NCBI RefSeq assembly: GCF_024172125.1
Contig: NZ_JAMZEA010000004.1
Span: 372,001 to 436,000 of the forward strand
Direction of reading: 5' to 3'
Length of the DNA: 64,000 bases
Source of the DNA: Actinomadura rupiterrae
GTDB lineage: Bacteria > Actinomycetota > Actinomycetes > Streptosporangiales > Streptosporangiaceae
Of this stretch, positions 60,308 through 64,000 are shown piece after piece. Under the pieces are notes generated by a model. It saw only the letters and a program-made list of their open reading frames with translations, made no database searches and was not told the origin of the DNA. A program made the position numbers and the translations under genes. Every line of letters starts with the position of its first letter. Position 1 is the stretch's first letter.

Positions 60308-62704
60308 ATGGCAGAGGCTCTGCCCCTGCAACCCGGCGATCCCGAGCGGCTGGGCGACTTCCCGATTACCGGCCGGATCGGCGTCGGCGAGCAGGGCGCG
60401 GTCTTCGTCGGCCGCGCCGCGTCCGGACGGTCCGTTGCGGTGAAGCTGCTGCATGTGCGGCTGAGCGGTGAGCCCGAGGCGCGCGCCCGGTTCGCCGCCG
60501 CGTTCGCCGGCACCCGCCGCGTCACCGGGTTCTGCACCGCCGAGGTCCTGGCCGCGGATGTCGAGGGCGATCGTCCCTACGTGGTGTCCGAGCTCGTGGA
60601 CGGGCCGTCCCTGGCCGAGCTGGTCGCGGACGAGGGCCCGCGCGGACCGGTCGTGGTCGAGCGCCTCGCGGTCGGCCTCGCCGTCTCGCTGGCCGCCGCG
60701 CACCGGGCCGGAGCGGTCCACCATGACCTCAAGCCCGCCAACGTGCTGCTCGCGCAGGTCGGTCCGCGCGTGACCGACCTCGGCGTGATCTCCGCGCTGG
60801 AGGCGGTCAACGCCGCCCCGGCGACGCGTGCCGCCGAAAGTCCGTCCTACCTGGCGCCCGAGCAGCTCAGCGGGCAGGCGGTCGGGGAGCCCGCCGACAT
60901 CTTCGCGTGGGCGACGACCCTCCTGTTCGCGGCGACCGGCGAAGCCCCCTTCGGGGACGGCTCCCCCGCCGAGATCATGCAGAGCATCGTCTACGACGAC
61001 CCGGACACCGCCGTCCTGCCCGAGGCCGTCCGCGATGCGGTCGCGGACGCGCTGGACAAGTCCCCCTCCGAGCGCCCCACGGCCGCCGACCTACTCCGCC
61101 GCCTCCTGGACGGCCCGCTCGCCGGACGCATGCCCGCCTCCCTCCGCGCCGAAGCCGAAGCCCTCGCCACCGGCGCCAGCACGAGCACCGCCACCGGCAC
61201 CCACGACCCCGCACAATCCACACGAGACGCCTCCACCACCCCCGGCCCGACCGCCACGCCCGGCCCGCCCAGCGCATCCGCCACTCCCGGCCTGCCCTCC
61301 ACACCTGGCCAGTCCGGCTCGCCCGGCGCGTCCGGTCCGTCCGCTACGCCCGGCGGGTCCACTCCGTCCGGCACGCCCAGCGCGTCTGGCGGGACTGGTG
61401 GGACTGGCTCTTCTGGCGCTATGCAAGTGGGTTCGGGAGGTGGTGGTTCGGCGGCTGCGCCCGGGCTCGGGGCGCCTGGTGGCTTTGGTAGCAGCGTGCC
61501 GTCTGGGAGTGGCGGCGTGCCGGGGGCGGCGGGCGTTCCGTCGGTGCCTGGGGCGGACTCCCCGGGCGGCGGAACCGGCGTGCCGGGGGCTGGGCCGTTC
61601 GCGGCTGGTCGGCCTTCGTCTGAGGGTGGGGGTGGGGCCGCTGTTTCGGGGGGTTCGCCATCTGCGTCTCATGGGGGTGTGCCTGCTGCGTTCGGGGGCG
61701 GAGCGGCTGCTTCTGGGAGTTCTTCGGGCGGTGGGTTGCCGACCTCAGCGCTTGATGCGGAAGTCGGTTCGGCTTCGGGCACGTCGTCTGGAGATAAGGC
61801 GTCCGGGGCGGCAAGTGACGGGCCTAGCACGATGTTGGATCTGCCCAGGGTGTTGCCGCCTGGCGCTCCGCAGGGAGCTGCGCCCGGGACGGTCGACGCG
61901 GCTTCCGGGAACGTTTCGCCGCCGCTCGCAGGTGGGCCTCCGGTGCCGAGCACGCCTCGTCCGCCTGGTGGGTGGCAGGGGAGCAGTCGGGCCACGGCGC
62001 GGGATCTTCCGGTCACCGGCGCGGCACCGAGCTCCGGCGTGCCCTCCCCAGGCCCCGGCGGACCGGGCGGCGCGGTTTCAGGTGGCTCCGGGGGTGCGGT
62101 TCCGGGGGCTGGGTCCGGTGGGCCGGATTCGTTGATTCCGGGGATGCGGCCTGTGGGCGCCGATGACAAGGGGCCGGAGACGGCCGTGCTGTCGTTGGCC
62201 GGGTTGCGGGCGGCGCGGCCGCGGTGGCGGCGGCCTGGCAATCATGTGATCGGTGTCGCGGTGTCGCTGGCCATCGGCGTCCTGGTGGGGATCGCGATCA
62301 TCGCGCTGGTGCTCTGGCCGCAGTTGCGCGGGGACGACGGGGACAGTCATTCCGGACGCAACACCGCGGCGGACGGGCATCCCGTCAGCACGATCCCGGA
62401 CGCCTTCGCCGGCACCTGGAAGGGGACGGCCGTCAACCCGCAGCGCGGCGAGTCGTTCCCGCTCCAGGTCACGCTGCAGGCGGGCGCGAAGTCGGGCACC
62501 GCGGTGTATCCCAAGGAAGGGTGCTCCGGCACGCTCGCTCTGACGAAGGGCACCGGCGCCGAGCTCCAGCTGGCGCTGTCGATCAGCAAGCCCTGCACGA
62601 GCGGCGACGTGAAGATCAGCAAGCAGCCGGACGGCTCGCTCAAGTACGCCTGGACGAAGCCGGGCACGAGCCTCGCCTATCAGGGCAGCCTCACCAAGGG
62701 ATGA
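60308..62704 (+). CDS. Membrane Ser/Thr protein kinase with extracytoplasmic sensor domain
   Basis: The kinase domain (about 16-275) has GRIGVGEQGAVFVG, AVKLL (Lys46), HHDLKPANVLL (Asp140, Asn145) and TDLGVIS in place of DFG (Asp157 kept, Phe to Leu). LAPEQLSGQ is the P+1/APE region. A Pro/Ser/Gly-rich low-complexity juxtamembrane segment of about 350 residues follows, then one helix (about 648-672) and a 120-residue beta-rich extracytoplasmic domain with two Cys (GTWKGTAVNPQRGESF). Such kinases sense cell-wall or small-molecule signals. GGAGGG precedes the ATG. An inactive pseudokinase is unlikely because ATP and catalytic residues are present. Confidence 0.88.
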   Translation: MAEALPLQPGDPERLGDFPITGRIGVGEQGAVFVGRAASGRSVAVKLLHVRLSGEPEARARFAAAFAGTRRVTGFCTAEVLAADVEGDRPYVVSELVDGPSLAELVADEGPRGPVVVERLAVGLAVSLAAAHRAGAVHHDLKPANVLLAQVGPRVTDLGVISALEAVNAAPATRAAESPSYLAPEQLSGQAVGEPADIFAWATTLLFAATGEAPFGDGSPAEIMQSIVYDDPDTAVLPEAVRDAVADALDKSPSERPTAADLLRRLLDGPLAGRMPASLRAEAEALATGASTSTATGTHDPAQSTRDASTTPGPTATPGPPSASATPGLPSTPGQSGSPGASGPSATPGGSTPSGTPSASGGTGGTGSSGAMQVGSGGGGSAAAPGLGAPGGFGSSVPSGSGGVPGAAGVPSVPGADSPGGGTGVPGAGPFAAGRPSSEGGGGAAVSGGSPSASHGGVPAAFGGGAAASGSSSGGGLPTSALDAEVGSASGTSSGDKASGAASDGPSTMLDLPRVLPPGAPQGAAPGTVDAASGNVSPPLAGGPPVPSTPRPPGGWQGSSRATARDLPVTGAAPSSGVPSPGPGGPGGAVSGGSGGAVPGAGSGGPDSLIPGMRPVGADDKGPETAVLSLAGLRAARPRWRRPGNHVIGVAVSLAIGVLVGIAIIALVLWPQLRGDDGDSHSGRNTAADGHPVSTIPDAFAGTWKGTAVNPQRGESFPLQVTLQAGAKSGTAVYPKEGCSGTLALTKGTGAELQLALSISKPCTSGDVKISKQPDGSLKYAWTKPGTSLAYQGSLTKG

Positions 62705-62957
62705 CCCACGCCCCACGCCAGCGCCGCTCGCCCGGGCTGGGCTGGTGGGGTGGTGTCCGGAATGGGACGGGGTGGGGGCGGGGAAGGGGCGGCTGAGCAG
62801 GGGTGGGGGCGGGCAAGATCAATTAAGGGCGGGGGAAGTTCACCCGATTGATATGTCCGTTATGGGGATTGTGGTGTGGAAGGTGCATTAGGGTTCCGGG
62901 GTCGGTGACCTCGATCTTGGCCGCGGTGCGTCCGATGCCGTGGCAGAAGGAGCTCTC

Positions 62958-64000
62958 TTGCGGGCCGTCCCCCGAAGGCTGCTGCTGGCCGGTGCGATCG
63001 CGTCCTGCGTGGGCGCCGCGGCGGCGATCCCCGCCCTCGCCTCCGCCGATTCCAAGCCCAAGCCGGTCCAGGTGACCGCCGCCGAGGGCACGCCCATCGC
63101 GGGCCAGTACATCGTCACGCTGAAGGACGGCTCGTCGCCCACCGCCGCGGCGGGCCAGGTCGGCGCGACCTCCGTCCAGGACTTCGGCGACGTCCTCAAC
63201 GGGTTCGTCGCCCGCCTCAACCCCGGCCAGCTGGACAAGCTGCGCAAGGACAAGCGCGTCGCCGCGATCGAGCAGGACCAGCTCGTGCACGCGACCACCA
63301 CCCAGAAGTCGCCGCTCCCGTGGGGCCTGGACCGCATCGACCAGCGCAGGCTGCCGCTGTCGAAGTCCTACTCCTACAAGGCGACCGGCAAGGGCGTCAC
63401 CGCGTACGTCATCGACAGCGGCATCGCCTGGAGCCACCCGCAGTTCGGCGGGCGCGCCAAGGTCGTGTGGACCGCGCCGCGCTTCAAGAGCAACGGCTGG
63501 GACTACAACGGCCACGGCACGCACGTCGCCGGCATCGTCGGCTCCGCCAAGTACGGCGCCGCCAAGAGCGTGCAGCTGCGCGCGCTTCGGGTGCTGGACG
63601 AGAACGGCAGCGCCCCCGTGTCCGACGTCGTCGCCGCGGTGAAGTGGCTGCGCGGCCACGCGGCCCGTCCGGCCGTGGCGAACCTGTCGATCGGCGGCGG
63701 CAAGTCCGCGGCGCTCGACACCGCCGTCGCGAACCTGTCGAAGTCGCGGGTCTTCGTGACCGTCGCGGCGGGCAACGACAACAAGGACGCCTGCCGGTTC
63801 TCGCCGTCGGGCGCCCCGTGGGTCGAGGCCGTCGGCGCGACCACCTCGCACGACAACCGCGCGGACTTCTCGAACTACGGCAAGTGCGTCGACATCCTGG
63901 CCCCGGGCTACGGCATCACGTCCACCTGGCCGGGCGGCGGCACCGAGGTCGAGAGCGGCACGTCCATGGCGTCCCCGTACGTCGCGGGCGTCGCGGCGCT
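62958..64000 (+). CDS. Secreted subtilase (S8) with I9 propeptide, C-terminus cut by window edge
   Basis: A TTG start with AAGGAG five bases upstream gives a signal peptide (RRLLLAGAIASCVGAAAAIPALASA), an I9-type propeptide (QYIVTLKDG, residues about 50-112) and the S8 domain. The triad is visible: AYVIDSGI (Asp153), NGHGTHVAGI (His186) and GTSMASPYVAG (Ser336), with the oxyanion Asn in AAGND. The product is an extracellular protease, activated by removal of the propeptide. It resembles actinomycete S8 enzymes of the proteinase K group. The window ends just after the Ser motif. Confidence 0.92.
   Translation, partial: MRAVPRRLLLAGAIASCVGAAAAIPALASADSKPKPVQVTAAEGTPIAGQYIVTLKDGSSPTAAAGQVGATSVQDFGDVLNGFVARLNPGQLDKLRKDKRVAAIEQDQLVHATTTQKSPLPWGLDRIDQRRLPLSKSYSYKATGKGVTAYVIDSGIAWSHPQFGGRAKVVWTAPRFKSNGWDYNGHGTHVAGIVGSAKYGAAKSVQLRALRVLDENGSAPVSDVVAAVKWLRGHAARPAVANLSIGGGKSAALDTAVANLSKSRVFVTVAAGNDNKDACRFSPSGAPWVEAVGATTSHDNRADFSNYGKCVDILAPGYGITSTWPGGGTEVESGTSMASPYVAGVAA

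Overview
This is chromosomal DNA from a high-GC, spore-forming type of actinomycete. The evidence is third-codon positions that are almost always G/C, GTG/TTG starts behind GGAGG-like ribosome sites, a near-canonical BldC, and the block vdh / hypothetical / bldC beside DUF3073, purM and purF that I recall from Streptomyces. An Actinomadura-like (Streptosporangiales) origin is my inference only. I saw no rRNA, tRNA, IS element, prophage or CRISPR array.

Layout. 1-5.8 kb (minus): class III lanthionine synthetase LanKC (cut by the left edge), a GH89 alpha-N-acetylglucosaminidase and a secreted DNase I-fold enzyme. 6.3-8.5 kb (plus): lipoprotein L,D-transpeptidase and a rhomboid-like membrane protein. 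8.5-16.7 kb (minus): a tight run with ATGA overlaps encoding an epimerase, GT2 glycosyltransferase, DUF2064 transferase and methyltransferase, then a membrane molybdopterin oxidoreductase, a small membrane protein and a GT-C-like protein. Most of these carry in-frame low-complexity inserts. 17.5-24 kb: UbiB-type kinase, UPF0104 protein, PAP2 phosphatase, FAD monooxygenase, DMT-type exporter. 24.4-34.3 kb: HATPase regulator, PoxB, DUF488, the trehalose importer LpqY-SugABC, an ammonium transporter with a GlnR-like upstream site, and an SCO0930-type lipoprotein. 34.5-45.4 kb: Trp-rich membrane protein, a TetR/SnoaL pair with two visible operators, a reductase, an ECF sigma factor fused to a membrane-anchored repeat tail, PyrD, a cation exchanger and a methyltransferase. 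45.8-50 kb: cell-wall amidase and LacI/TetR regulators. 50.2-59.6 kb: bldC-vdh-DUF3073-purM-purF core block. 60.3-64 kb: Ser/Thr kinase and a subtilase (cut by the right edge).

The most unusual global property is repetitive DNA. At five or more genes the last codons and the stop codon form the first unit of a 17-32 bp tandem repeat that runs into the 3' flank. Larger degenerate arrays sit behind other genes, and in the 13-17 kb operon similar DNA lies inside two enzyme reading frames. The best candidate for an undescribed system is the 8.5-16.7 kb glycoconjugate/molybdo-enzyme operon. The ECF-sigma fusion and the reiterated Trp-rich membrane protein are next.
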